Assembly: GCA_964007475.1 (NCBI GenBank)
Contig: OZ023273.1
Coordinates: 46,377,525 to 46,441,524 of the forward strand
Origin: Hybos culiciformis
Lineage: Eukaryota > Arthropoda > Insecta > Diptera > Hybotidae
DNA length: 64,000 nucleotides
Reading direction: 5' to 3'
Position numbers and translations under genes: made by a program. Positions within the stretch are counted from its first letter, which is position 1; every line of letters starts with the position of its first letter. This document shows, in pieces, positions 23,901-36,734 of this stretch. The notes under the pieces were generated by a model, which was not told where the DNA came from, searched no databases, and saw nothing but the letters and a program-made list of their open reading frames with translations.

Positions 23901-25149
23901 TTTGATTGAAACCACGACTTTGATCAAATTGATTTTAATACGAGTCATTTAAGTTCATGCAACATATTGAAGATTTTTTAACATAGAGTATTATTCAAAA
24001 TATGTAGATAAACATTATCTTTTATAATCACCTTTTGTCATGAAATGTAAAATTTTATAAATTAAGTTGCACCTTTTTTGCTTAATAACATAAGGTCTTT
24101 CTTATATTAGTTTGACTTTTGGCATCAAAGATTTTGTATTTAAAAAAAAAAACAAAGATATTTACTGAAAAAACACTGTTTCCAAGAAATATTTAGAATT
24201 TTGAGTTTTTAATATACCGTTAAGTTCGTTTAAATAATAAAAACAGTCTTTATCTGCTGTACCATATGGCTCATGGTTACTAAATATATATGTGTATACA
24301 TCTATGTTATGTAGAGACTTTATAGTTATAGATTGCTTTAAGTTTAAACCTTCGGCGGAACTATGGGATAAAAATTCGATTGTACTCATATTATGAATGA
24401 AAAATTATCGTGCTATCAAGATTGAAAATAGGCCCTAAATCAAGCTCTAATTGAAGTAATGATTAATTTAAATCTTAAGAAATTATTTTCTTCTTCACCA
24501 TGGAATATAACTTCCGTGTGAATGAAAACAGAACTTTTATTTTACCTCCTAAAAAGATATATACACAAATCACATATATCTTATATATTTGTTTGCACTA
24601 CACTATGTATACATCTATATTAAAAATTGAGATAAATGATTTTTTCGGAAGTTTTTTTCAATCAAAATAAGTATAAAACTAGGTACAGAGATTTTAAAAT
24701 TCCACCATGAATTTCAGAAATTCTATGGAAATTTAAAGTAAGCAGAAGATGAAGAATTTTCCGAACATTTAAAAACTATTTCATTGTTATAAAATTATGT
24801 TTTTTTATTGCGATCCGCGCTAAGTTGTGAATTGTTTATTTTTGTAAATTTTGTTTAGTGAAGTTTTGTTTTTATTTATTTTTGGTGGATTATCGGAAAT
24901 TCTTGTTGTGAACAAAATACGATTTTTTCATATCTACATATATAAGAAGTATTATTTGAAAATAATTAATAAATTTAATTTTACTACATAATTAACGAAT
25001 ATAAATATGATAGCTCTGCCGCGACAGAAAACGAGCTCAAATATATTGTAAATTCTTATGTATGTACGCATGCAATTCTGATTTTCATGACTAATGTTAC
25101 AAAAATAATTTCAGAGATATACATAATAAAGATGTGTAGCAATTAAAGT
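20961..25149. other. AT-rich intergenic sequence, no defined repeat
   Basis: Mostly A and T with short TATA-type simple repeats around 22,040-22,240 and 22,800-22,860. Apart from the minus-strand frame listed at 24,162-24,389, nothing stands out. Confidence 0.55.
24162..24389 (-). other. Unrecognised 75-codon open frame, possible pseudogene fragment
   Basis: This frame has a more balanced residue make-up than the surrounding chance frames (EGLNLKQSITIKSL, NHEPYGTADKDCFYYLNELN). I do not recognise it. The pattern faintly recalls the endonuclease region of insect LINE elements, but no catalytic motif is visible and the sequence stops soon after. An in-frame stop lies six codons before the ATG. 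It could be chance. Confidence 0.2.
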
Positions 25150-25330
25150 GTTTGGGTTAAACCCTGTACTGAATTCAGTACATTAGCAAATGAAACTGAA
25201 ACTGTATTTTGGAATTCAGTCCTCCACAGCAACTGAAACTGAATTCAGTACATAAGGAACTGAAACTGAAAGTATTACCTTTGAATTGTGTCAGTCCTGA
25301 ATGACAGTCAGTTACTGTTTGTGCTGTGTG
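25150..25330. repeat. CTGAATTCAGT-rich repeat patch
   Basis: It includes a perfect 18-bp palindrome TGTACTGAATTCAGTACA (25,165-25,182), a second CTGAATTCAGTACATAAG (about 25,239), and three CTGAAACTGAA-type direct units. The right side carries inverted relatives (CAGTCCTGAATGACAGTCAG). It is probably a degenerate repeat element; ends are unclear. Confidence 0.55.
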
Positions 25331-27007
25331 CGACAACAAGACTTTATTGTAATCAATAATTAAGTAAAATTTGTTATTATAGTTAATTTTAATTTAGGCT
25401 TAAACTAAATTAAAAAAATGTTAGTTAATATTCACGCATATTTTATATTAATTTTCTTTCTAACTGAATGTTTCAGAATAAGCTGCATTAGAATGGTCAG
25501 TAAATAGAAAAAATCGTATTTTTGGTCTTGACAATAATTTTAGTTTTTCAAAGAATTAAATATATGTATATTGTATGTGTATATGATTTTATTAAAAAAT
25601 AAAAAAAAAGTTATCCAGATGGTACGAAAATATTAAAGGAATAAAGTTTTCACCAAAATACATTTTTACAAGACTTTATTTCGACATCGTGAATATTGAT
25701 CTTTAGTGGCGATAAGTTTTAAAAAAATGAAATCTATTTATAATATATGCAAAATCTGGATATTTAACATGAAGTTTTTATTGAATAGTTTTCGACTTTA
25801 ACACATATATCACAGTGTTAAATTAGATATAGATATAATTTTTGAGGAGAAAATTAACATTGACACCTCTACATGTCAAATTTTGGAATAGTTTCCGAAT
25901 TATAAATGCCCAATTTAGAAATAAAATGTAAAAGTTAAAAGGCTTAAAGATAACACTTTTAGAAAAAAACGACTAATTCCTTAAAAAGAAACAACCATTT
26001 CTCAAAATTTAGAGCTCAAAATTCGATAAACCGAATTTTCTGCCTCTGGAGCATGAGATATGAATACGGTCTCAATGTTCACTAATAATACGGACTCAAG
26101 GTTCACCACATGCTATTTTAAAATAACATATCTTATAATTTCTATAATAAATTATAAGTATCTTCTTAATCAAAAATTTCAACTCAAGAAACTAAATCAT
26201 AATAAAAAACAAATCGACATAAATTGCATTTCCTTGGAATACGATTTCATAAAGAGAAAAAAATTTATTTCATTTTTTATTTACAGTTTGAGTTTAGTGG
26301 ACATGAATATTTTGATACTTCTATAACCATTTTATATATTTTAAAATTAGAATTAATAATTTAAAATCAACTTTTATCTATAGTTTTGGGGCAATCCATT
26401 TTTTTTTTGCATATCTAATTGTTTCCAAAATAGGTAGTTCGATTTTTTTTTTCCGAATGCAATAATTATTTTTTTCTGATAAATCGTTGTACAAGGACTT
26501 AAAAATAAACTTTTGAAAGTTTTAGTCAGTGCAAACCGTGATAATAGCTTGTTTCTAACATATGATTAAGGATTAAGAAAAATAATGATTATGAATAATG
26601 AATATTTATTATGCAATGTATGTGTATGGTATCTATTTTAATAACTTCAAAAGTGCAGATAAATTAAGTCCATTCTGTGTTTTATATATTTTTTATTTAG
26701 TTTTTTATTATCGACTTAACAAAAAAAAAAAACAAAATATAAGTATGTATATCAAAAATCTTTATTTTCCTAGAAAGTTTTAGAAAATTTTCACATGAAT
26801 ATTGAAATATCTTTAAAAATTTAGCATTTAATTTCTTATTTTTTTTCATTCTTTAATATGTGAAAAATAGGTTTAATAAGATTACAAAGTGTGTAATAAT
26901 TTTGTAAGTTTGTTGTCTAAAGAAATAACCTTTCTAAAAAAATTTAGTTTTACATCAAATTTGATCGAATTTAAAATCATCCAACTTCAATAAATTTTAT
27001 GGTACAT
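25331..27007. other. AT-rich intergenic sequence, nothing recognised
   Basis: Frames at 26,060-26,326 and 26,598-26,783 are AT-driven and show no motif. Confidence 0.55.
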
Positions 27008-27350
27008 CAGGGTTTCGAACCCTGAAAGTTTTTGATGCGGGTACAGATTCGGCTTCGATACATTAAAATTTAGTGGGTTCACGTTCAAGTTCGGGTTCGA
27101 GTTTTTTACCAGAAAAACAATTTTATATAGTGTTTAATTTAAGACTAATGAAAACCACCAAAGAAATACAAAGAAATGTATCACAAAACAACAAATATGT
27201 AATCTTGATTGAGGCAAAAATTCTGAACAAAAATTCTGAAAAATATGAAATTTTAATTCCTAAAAAAATTCTGTAAAATATGGGATTCGGGCTTACATAA
27301 TTTAAAACACTTAACACGGAGCGAGTTAAGGGTTTGGATTCGAAACCCTG
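27008..27350 (+). mobile_element. Probable hAT-like MITE (no clear target-site duplication)
   Basis: The left end is CAGGGTTTCGAACCCTG (27,008-27,024), itself a short palindrome. The right end is GGATTCGAAACCCTG (ending 27,350), giving inverted termini CAGGGTTTCGAA. A GGTTCACGTTCAAGTTCGGG patch lies near the left end. The 343-bp length and CAGGG termini fit a hAT-type MITE, but the 8 bases outside the two ends do not match, so the insertion is old or the ends are misjudged. Confidence 0.6.
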
Positions 27351-30300
27351 CATTATAATAGTTAATCGTGCTCATTAGTGTTTGTTAATTGGTTTAGATA
27401 ATTTTTCTAAATAAATAAAATTTTTGATAAACCTTAAATATTGCAATGACATTTCCATACATCAAATAAGTTTACAAACATCAAATAAGTTTTGGTTGGC
27501 GATATGCCTTCTTTTTAAACATTAAATCTGAAAGATACTTTCTGAATAATATGTTTTCAAGAATTAATCGTTATTATAAGAAAGCAAAATCTATTATTTA
27601 AATGCTTTAATATGTTTTCAAAACATCATTTGTTTTCAATGTTAAAGAATCTGAATTCGGTAAGTCATTAATATGTGCTAAAAGAAATCAATTTGTTTGA
27701 AACGAAAAAAAAAATATGTATATTCAAAATTATGTACAGAAGAATTTGTCTTATTCACTTTGTCTTGTTCCATCGACACAATAAATGAATAAATTGATAC
27801 CTTACCTACCTACATATATACAATTATACTTAATTATAATTAGAACTTAATAAAAAAAATGTCTCTCAATCAGAACTTTAAGATTTTTTTTTAGGTTTCC
27901 ATGTAATGCTAAAAGTCGTTAAAAATATCAAATCAAAAATAAAATTAAAATATATGAAAAGTACATCAATACATATATAATATATGTTATAATTTACATG
28001 ATATTTATAAAATTAGAAATTTTCTAAAGCAAAATATCATTTTTATAGTAATTTCATAAAAAAAAAAGTATATTCTTTGAAGATAATTACAATTTTGCAA
28101 TAAAATGAAATGAAAATGAATTAATATCTGAAAATGACAGGTAAATGTTATGCATTTAACATTTATATTAAGCATAGAAGTTAACTAAAATATTTTCAAA
28201 AAACATGTTTGACATGTTGAAACCACCTACTTTATGCAGCTTTACCCCATCAATTTATTAACAATTGTCGTTTATTATTGTTAGAGTGGTTTGATATTTT
28301 TATTAAAAGGAATTTATATTCCTGAATACGTATAAATCAGTTTATAAAATTTTGAAAATTTATTTTTGTGTGAGCAGTATTAATATTTTAATAATATTTA
28401 CACCCATATTAGATGGTTATCCATTAATGATTTGAAATTTATTTCTAATTTGTGTTCCTACTTATTAATTGGAATAAGAATTTTCCAAAAATGTTTTTCA
28501 TATTTTGGAAACATTTGTACTAATACATAAAACATAGTGCTAAGTCAAGTTTTTATTCTTAGGTAGATAGTAATGAAACCTGAAAAAAATTATTAAATTC
28601 AGCCAAGAAATTTTGTTGTTTTTTGGATTTTTTTTTTTAATAATGAAAATCTTTACTTCACTTTACTTTCCGTGATTTAATTTCTTTTTAAGAACGCTAG
28701 ATTCATTTCCAAAATTAAATGTTCAGGGAATAATTTCTTTTGGTTTTGTTTACATTTCTTCTACTGCTTTTCTTTTTTTTGCAGACTAAAATGTTATTCA
28801 TAGGGAAGTAAAAATTTTCATTATTAAAAAAGAAAAACATTATCTTATTACGAATTAAGAACGAAATTTAAAGTCATTTTCTCCCCATTTTATTTTGAAA
28901 TAGAAATATAATTTCATTCCCGCCCACACATTTTATCATAATTTTTAATTCTGAAATCTTATCGTTTCTTTTAAGTTTACGCATAATAAATTTCTATTGT
29001 CATCAACATAATGCAACATTAATCTATTATTATTATTATTTAACATATGATATGAAATTGTGCAGTTGTTTATTTACTATGCATAAAACAATTGACTTAC
29101 GTTTTATATGCAAAACAAAGAGAGCTATATTGCAAAATTTGTTTGTAATTGTAAAGCAGGTTAAATACAAAATGCCGTAATTGAATGTATTGATTGAAGT
29201 CAAATTTGCGAATTATTTTATTTATAATTTGAATTATATTATATTAATTAAGAACTTAAAATTTATTGAAAAAACACAATTTTTTACTTTACCTTCTTTT
29301 TCAATAATTTTCCGAATACCGTAATCTAATGGAAACCGCTGAGGAAGGTGGACAGAGTCCATTGAAATACGTATTGGGAAAATGTCTTTTTTCAAAAACT
29401 AAAATTAAAATTATTATTTTATATAAAATCAAATGCTAACTAATTCGTTTCATTTTAAATAGTATGTGAAGTTAATTGTTCACGCTCTATGAAATTGCAA
29501 CTGTATACATTTATATAGATACTAAGATTGAATGAATCAAGTCTTAATTCATATTTGAAAATAATGTTCAAGTTTAAATAATTGGTCTAAATTTAAATAA
29601 AGACTATTAAATTTGAGAAAAATTGTCTTACAATTACTATATCCTACTGTACAGTTGGAAAAATATAATCTTAACGCCAATCAGTCTATAAGATTTGTTA
29701 ATTTAGAAATTAAGTTCAATTGAAATATATATTGCTCTATTTTTAAAATTAAAATATCTGTTCATCATGCACGAAATTTCTGTGGTTTTCCTTTTTTTTA
29801 TATGTTTTTTAATTTTATTTATTTAGTATTTTTTCGTGAAATTCAACACAACATTGTTGTAATATTAGAATATTTATGTTATTTGTTTATAATTTTTAAG
29901 ACAGATCATTATAATTTATATTTATTTTTCACTCAAGAGATGTGCTCTTTTTATCTGTTGTAAGCTATTTATTATGAATTTAAATAGATGTGCAACAGGA
30001 ACACGCCTTAAGTGTTTACAAACATTTATTTTTCTATTTTGTTATAGGTATATATACTTTTAAATCATGTTAAAAACAAGTGCATTTTATATTATAAACA
30101 AAATAAAGTATAATATATTGAGTGGAGATTTGAAGTTAATAACAATGTAGAAGGTTTTGAGAATATATCGTTTCTTTAAAATTTGTTATTAAAAACTATA
30201 ACATAAGTTATTTGAATTTTTGTATTGATGCTAAGCTATTGAAAATAACTTAACTTTTATTTTCATTCAATCCACCTAGTGAAGCCGTAGGTGCATTCTA

Positions 30301-33094
30301 ATTTACATCACTTTAAAATAAATTATTAGTAACTCAGACCTGAATATTAGCTAACGTTAAACCTATTCAAAGTTAAATCACAAAAAAATTATAAAAAATC
30401 AACATTTAAAATTTTTGTTTGAAATTTAATTTTGTAATAAAATAGAACTACATCTAAGGAAGATATTTATTTGTTATATATCTAGCCATTCAGGAGCCAT
30501 GTGCTCCTTAAAAAAATGTTTTAAATAATTTTGTTCTAATTTGGATATTTATTACAAATTTCTTGCGAGCACTTAATCATTATCACGTAATTAGTAGTGT
30601 TTAAGTATCGTTTTAGGAACTTTGCTTAATTTAAAGATTTAATTTATTTTCATGAGAATATTCACAGACATGAAAGCAGATTAGCGTTAGACACGAAGGC
30701 ATTATCAAATATTTAGGCGCAAATATGTCTAGAATTTTTTTTAATTCAATTTTAATAAAATTACTCTTCGGATTCAAAGCTAACATCAATTATGAAAAAG
30801 TACAAGTACATACTTAGAAGACGAAACTGTAAAAAATGCTAAATTTTTTTTAGAATATTTTTATTACTGTCACAAATTTTGACGACAATCATTTTGTTCT
30901 TTTTGTTTGATTGTCTCTATACGTATTCGTATATAATATTCTCGAGCCCGTATATATATATTTTTTAAATTTTTTATTTAACTTATAAGAAAACTAAAAT
31001 CTCTATAATATGCAAAATGAATTTCTATACTAAAAAATGAATTAAAATAAAAATATGCAGGTGTAGACAGGTGATTATAATTTTTCGAATGCGGTTTTCT
31101 TTATTTCAACTTACATTCAAATGTATTGAATTTCCAATAAGTGCAATAAGAATTTTTTATTTTATGGTTTTTTATCTTGACATAGAAATAAATTTGTGTT
31201 TCGCATAAATAAAAAATACTTTACATAGTTTATAAAGCTTTTAAACTTATCAACGATCGAAGTTTAGCTTCTGGATTTTTGGGCAACATTATTGAAATTA
31301 TCTGATGATTGGTTTAATATCAATTTCCAATTTATAATCGAGTTATAATATAACAAGTTTGCCTAAGCAGGGTTTTTAAGATCATCGAGGACAAGTTGGG
31401 TTCTAAGACTTTGCTGTTTTATTTTTATTAATATATTGAAAATTAGATATTCGTTGTAATAAATCGTCAACATCAACTTTTTTTTGCACGTTCCTGGTAC
31501 ACAAAGCACTCATTTTGCAACCTACGCAGAATGTATATGCAATGCATACTATATAAGTATATATTGTATTCTCAATTCTCATCTATATATTTTTTTTATT
31601 AAATTATGAATTAATAAAAAAAAGTGGAATTTTATTTGGTGGAAAAGTTATAGATTTTTAATTACTGCGCTCTTTTAATTTGACAAACTATTAAAATACC
31701 ATATTTATTTTTTAATGCTTCTCTTACTTCAATTGACTATTTCGATATTTTGGATTTTTTTTTATACAATTTTGTGATTATTTTTTTTTATCCTTTTATT
31801 TTTAAGGGCAAAGAGGTAATGCAAAATTGCATAAATAAGTCAAAATGTTGCTATAAATTTTGTTTTCAATCAATATAATTATTTACGAAGAAAATAGAAT
31901 TGAGAATTCTGAAATTAATTTTGTTATAACAACCGCAAGGAAGATTTTTATATGTTTCTAGCTTGTTTTTGATTAAAAATTGGGAAAAAAAAGAATTGTT
32001 GGAAATAACAAATGTTATAATATTTGTCCCATAGTCTGTTCGTATGTCTATCATAACATAATCATAACATAATCAATCGATGGTGCTAAGAAATCGAATT
32101 AGGAGTTAAGTACAAAGTGAGCTTATGTATGGAGGTCGTGTGGTTTACTTTTTTCCAAGTATTTAAATTGTATTGAGGATGAATTTGGTTTGTTGATCAG
32201 GATTAACTATAGAGAAAATTATTAAATTTACCTTAGGAATTTATAAAAATGAGGTTCACCTTAATTGTTTACATTAAAACGATAATGTTTAGTTTAATTT
32301 ATGTCAGTAATTTAAAAAATTTTAAATTATTATATAACAAATTTTAAGTAAAATTTAAGAAAATAGTTTTTTAATTTTTTCGTAGTAAAATATAACTTAA
32401 TATTAAAAATTAATAATTCTCCAATATTAATCAATAAGCAATTTGCTTCAGTGGAAGCATATCAGAAATATAAAAATGTTGAAACAAATTGCGGCTTTCA
32501 CTTATTTTTATATTTTTACATAACTTAAATTAATCTTAATTGCATTTTAAATTGTATTGACAAGGTGTGAATAGAGATATATTAATATACAAAATACATT
32601 AATATACAATGATTTTCCTATTATATTCAGATATAATTTTAAATTAGAGATTAAATTTTAGTGTTTATGATCCGGTCTATATATTGATGATAGTTTAGTT
32701 TTAGTTTAGGAAGTAAATGTGAATTACGATCGAACATAAAAAATCTTACGAAAATTCTATTCTAAAAATCTAATTTGATGAAATTCAATGAATATGCATT
32801 TCGAGCACCACTTTTTTTTTTATCTTGAACATTTTAATAACCTTTAATTTCTTCGAAAAAGTAATTATTGTAGTTTGGTATTAAAATTCATCTATTTTTA
32901 TATATAACACTATTATCTATCAAAATAAACTCTGGGAAAAAGTGTCAAATAACAACTATAATTTGACTAATCATTGCAGTTAAATAAAAAGAATATTTAT
33001 TAAATTTATTGACGTTTCGAAATATATACATACTTATTAAAGACTAATCAGTTATAAGGAAAAAACGTTGCAATCGTTTCTTTTAACTGCAATA
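27351..33094. other. AT-rich intergenic sequence, nothing recognised
   Basis: About 5.7 kb without a gene or defined repeat apart from short simple repeats such as ATT runs near 29,025. The frame at 31,866-32,054 is a chance frame. Confidence 0.55.
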
Positions 33095-33102
33095 CTATAT
33101 AG

Positions 33103-33611
33103 CAGGGGTGGCCAGACTTTATCCCAACAGGAGCCGAAATTACAAAAATCAGAATTGTCGAGAGCCGCAATTAGAAATTGTTTTAAATATCGTCGGTCTC
33201 ATGCAAAAATCACGAAACTGCAAAAACATAGTTTTGAGAAAGTTGAATTTGAATTTTTTTTTCTTTTTTTTTAGTACGTTTTGGTACTTTCGGGGAAATA
33301 GAAATAGTCTGGCGGATAATTTATGAGCTTTCGACTTCTAACTTTGAACATATTAAAATTTTAGTTTTATATAATTTTTCTACAATATAAGAAGAAAACG
33401 AGACCGACGATATGTAAACTGTCTTTATTGCCATTTTCATTTATCTTTATTTTCATTCATAATTTATTTAAAAAAAATTATAATGACAACCAATACATCA
33501 CATAAGAAAACGGTTTTTTTAAATAGTATTTTTTAAAAACAATTTTTAACAATATTTTTTCAAACGTGGCTAGAGCCGCAGTGAAGAAGTGCCGCAGTTT
33601 GGCCAAGTATG
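33103..33611 (+). mobile_element. hAT-type MITE with 8-bp target-site duplication
   Basis: The termini are CAGGGGTGGCCAGACT (33,103) and AGTTTGGCCAAGTATG (ending 33,611), sharing the inverted core TGGCC(A)nACT. The flanking duplication CTATATAG is perfect at 33,095-33,102 and 33,612-33,619. AGAGCCGCA-type motifs occur near both ends (about 33,160 and 33,571). Inside is a second inverted repeat, ATATCGTCGGTCTC (about 33,187-33,200) with GAGACCGACGATAT (33,400-33,413). Overlapping plus-strand frames at 33,068-33,326 are translations of the element, not genes. Confidence 0.93.
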
Positions 33612-33619
33612 CTATATAG

Positions 33620-36130
33620 TTTTGGAAAAAAAAATGATATACTATATATGTAAAGTATATTATTTTGATTCGAGGAGTAAAATTTGAGATCTCAAATATA
33701 TTAATATCTTGAATTCTTTATAATATCTAAATACATGATTCGAGTAAGGATATGTTTTTTTTATTGGGTTTTATGTGAGAAGGAAATATGTATTTTTCAT
33801 TGCAAAACTATACAACCATTTTACACTATATTGACTTCAAAACAAAAAATATGAATGTATATTATGTTTTTTCATTTCAATATTATGTTAAATATAAATT
33901 TATTATAAGAAGTAATAAAAAGCAAAAATAAAATAAATCAGATTGGATAAAAAAAATTAATATGAATTCGTATCCGATCTAGATTACGAAGAAAAATGTT
34001 AAAAAAAAAAAATTGTGTAAAAAATCTTATCTGAAACATAGCATCAGCTGACTTTGTAAAAGTCTGGAAATCGGTTTTGTTATTTTTATGCGTGCCAATG
34101 CCAACTAAAAATTTTTTTTTTAATGTTTATAAACTGTTGTTTTATTAGAGCAAATTTCCAATTTCTATGGCATTTCACAAATCTTACTGATAATTTATGT
34201 TTAATAAGGGAAGTAGGTACTTTTATTAATTTTTTCTTTGCAACGAACAGCACATATACAAGTTACATAAAAATTTATAAACATATACATAATAGGTTTA
34301 TCATAATTTTGAAAATCATTAAAAAAAAATTTTTGAAAATCATAAAAAAATAAATTAGACTAAAATTACTAAGATTTCGAATAGAATAGGTATGAAAACA
34401 AAATTATAGGCTTATTAAAGTAAATGGCAGGCACAAAAATCTTTTACGAAATGTATTGTTATATAACTATAAAAGATGGAACTTTACCCTAGAGTTAGGG
34501 AATAATTTTCCATATTGCATAACAAACATCTTATACTTAATTTTTTTTTTCATTTTTAAATAAAATAACACAAACACATATTGTTTTGTTTTGAATTATG
34601 TATGTCAGATTTCATTTGTAAATACCAATAAAAAAAATTTTTATGAGAAATTTATTACTACAGATTTGATCAATGGTTTTCTCAAAACCGTATGTGAAAT
34701 TAAATTAAATAATAAAAAAAAATTTCTTAACATTTTTGTGTGTTTAAAAAAATTGATCATTTAAAAAACAAAAAATAAATAAAATTAAATAATGTATTAT
34801 TATTTTTGCACGAATTATGAATTATGTTATGTAGTGTATTTTGTTTTACCTGCCTATTTAAGTGTTCTACATAAATTTAGATATTTAGTATTGTACATTA
34901 CATATTATAGTTTGCATGAAATATACATTGACTATCCTACTTTATTTATATTATTATTGACTTCAAATTATTCAAAAATTATTTGTTTTCTCTTTGAAAT
35001 TGAAATAATAATAAAGAAAACAGAAAAAACTATATATATAAATAGTTTACAGTGTGAATAAGAAATTTTGTGTCTAGTTAGTGAAATTACATTAACTTAA
35101 TATCATTTTATCACTACATTGTATAATCTTAATATTGATTTTATGCATTATATAAAAAAATATATTGTAAATAGGTATTGTAAAATTAATTTAATCATTG
35201 AACATAAACTACATTTGATAACGTTCTCTGTTCTCACACTAAAACCATTTTTAACAAATCTTCATTTTAAAAAATATTCCTCATTAAATTGATATATATT
35301 ATTCTTTTTAAATCAAAATGTTAAAAAAATTTAGAACACCCTGTATTTTGATTTTGACTTGCTGTGTTCAATTCATAAAAAAAAGAGTTTGTTTTTTATA
35401 AACCTAGATTCAATTAAAAAAAAACAAAAATTGATTTAATGTGCAATTGGTAATTTGTCTTTAATATTAATATATTCGTGATGAGGGGGTGACTTATTAA
35501 AATAATATGAAAAATAAAATGTTTTGACTTCTTAACTATAAAAAGCAAAAAAAAATTTAATTTATTATTTCATTCTTAAATATATAAAAAAAAAGAAAAG
35601 CTTTAAATAACATTACAAAGATTACAACTACATTGGATTTTATTTTACATTCTGAAAATTGGAAATTTTGCGATTGATATTTCTTCTAATGTACATTTTT
35701 AATAAAGTTCTAGCATTTAATTAAAAAATCTGAAAAACTTTTTCCAATTAATAGGTACATTAGGTACATATGACGAAATTAATTCAAAGTTAAATATGCT
35801 CAAGTAAAGTAGGAATCAATCCTATCCACTTACACATGTCATTTAGAGACTAATAATTTTTTAACTGAATTTCAAATATTTTCTTTAAAGCAAATTTTTT
35901 ATTACATTTTGTTGTGACACACTTAGTAAAGTTACTATTCGTCAATTTAAAACATTATACTTTGTATGAAATATTTTTTGTTTGTTCGTAAATTTTTGCG
36001 ATATGTTATTATAAAACTGAAAGATGTTGTGTAAATGAGAAAAGTATAAAACTTAAGAAAACTCAACAATTTTGGGTAAAAATATATAAAATGTATAAAA
36101 AAAGTTATAACATACTTTTAATTGATTCTA
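33620..36130. other. AT-rich intergenic sequence, nothing recognised
   Basis: Frames at 34,123-34,353 and 34,792-35,061 are rich in Tyr, Phe, Ile and Leu and show no motif or family pattern. Confidence 0.55.
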
Positions 36131-36734
36131 GCCTTGAATATGGATTATTTTATTATTTTAGGGATTTCCAGTATAGATAAATAATAACAAAACTATATGT
36201 GTTTCATAATTTAATTTTATTAATTCCTTAATATTTCACAGCCCATGGTTTGCTGCATCTTCTGAAGTTAATTATTTATTTATTTACACATTAGTATCTA
36301 AAAAATCAAAAATTTTTAGTATTAAAATCAAATAATTACTCATCATAGTTACTCATTTTAAAAAACTTTGAAACTTTTAAAAACAAAATAGAAAATTAAA
36401 ATCAAGTACTAAATTTTGTATCTTTTAGTTACAAATACAACGTTGATTATTAAGTTATTTACTTAAGATTTAGACAAAATTTAAATTAATTTCTCACATA
36501 ACAAATAAAAACATGGATTTACATTTAGAACGTCAAAAATACAACTAAAATATAAAAGTAATTATTGCTTTCTTTTTCTCTTTAATAATTTTTTTAATCT
36601 GTTAAATTATGAAATACATATAATTTTGTTATTATTTATCATATACTGGAAATCCCTAAAATAATAAAATAATCCAAATGCAATTATGTAATTCACCAGT
36701 AACTAAAGTAAACATTATTAACAGCCTTGAATAT
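36131..36734. mobile_element. Inverted-repeat element flanked by a 12-bp direct repeat
   Basis: An arm at about 36,141-36,186 (TGGATTATTTTATTATTTTA, then GGGATTTCCAGTATA) is the near-exact reverse complement of 36,632-36,675. A 12-bp direct repeat GCCTTGAATATG occurs at 36,131-36,142 (touching the left arm) and at 36,723-36,734 (some 45 bp past the right arm). The interior is AT-rich. It is likely a MITE or foldback element, but the direct repeat is not symmetrically placed, so it is not a simple target-site duplication. Confidence 0.65.

Noticed and set aside
27008..27024. CAGGGTTTCGAACCCTG as a tRNA T arm
   Set aside because: The stem pairs but the loop is out of register with a T loop, and the sequence is repeated in inverted form at the element's other end.
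33068..33326. Two overlapping plus-strand frames
   Set aside because: They run into the 33,103-33,611 hAT-type MITE and end in poly-Phe from a T run.
34792..35061. 89-codon plus-strand frame rich in Tyr/Leu/Ile
   Set aside because: Composition follows the AT-rich DNA; no signal peptide logic, family motif or splice partner.
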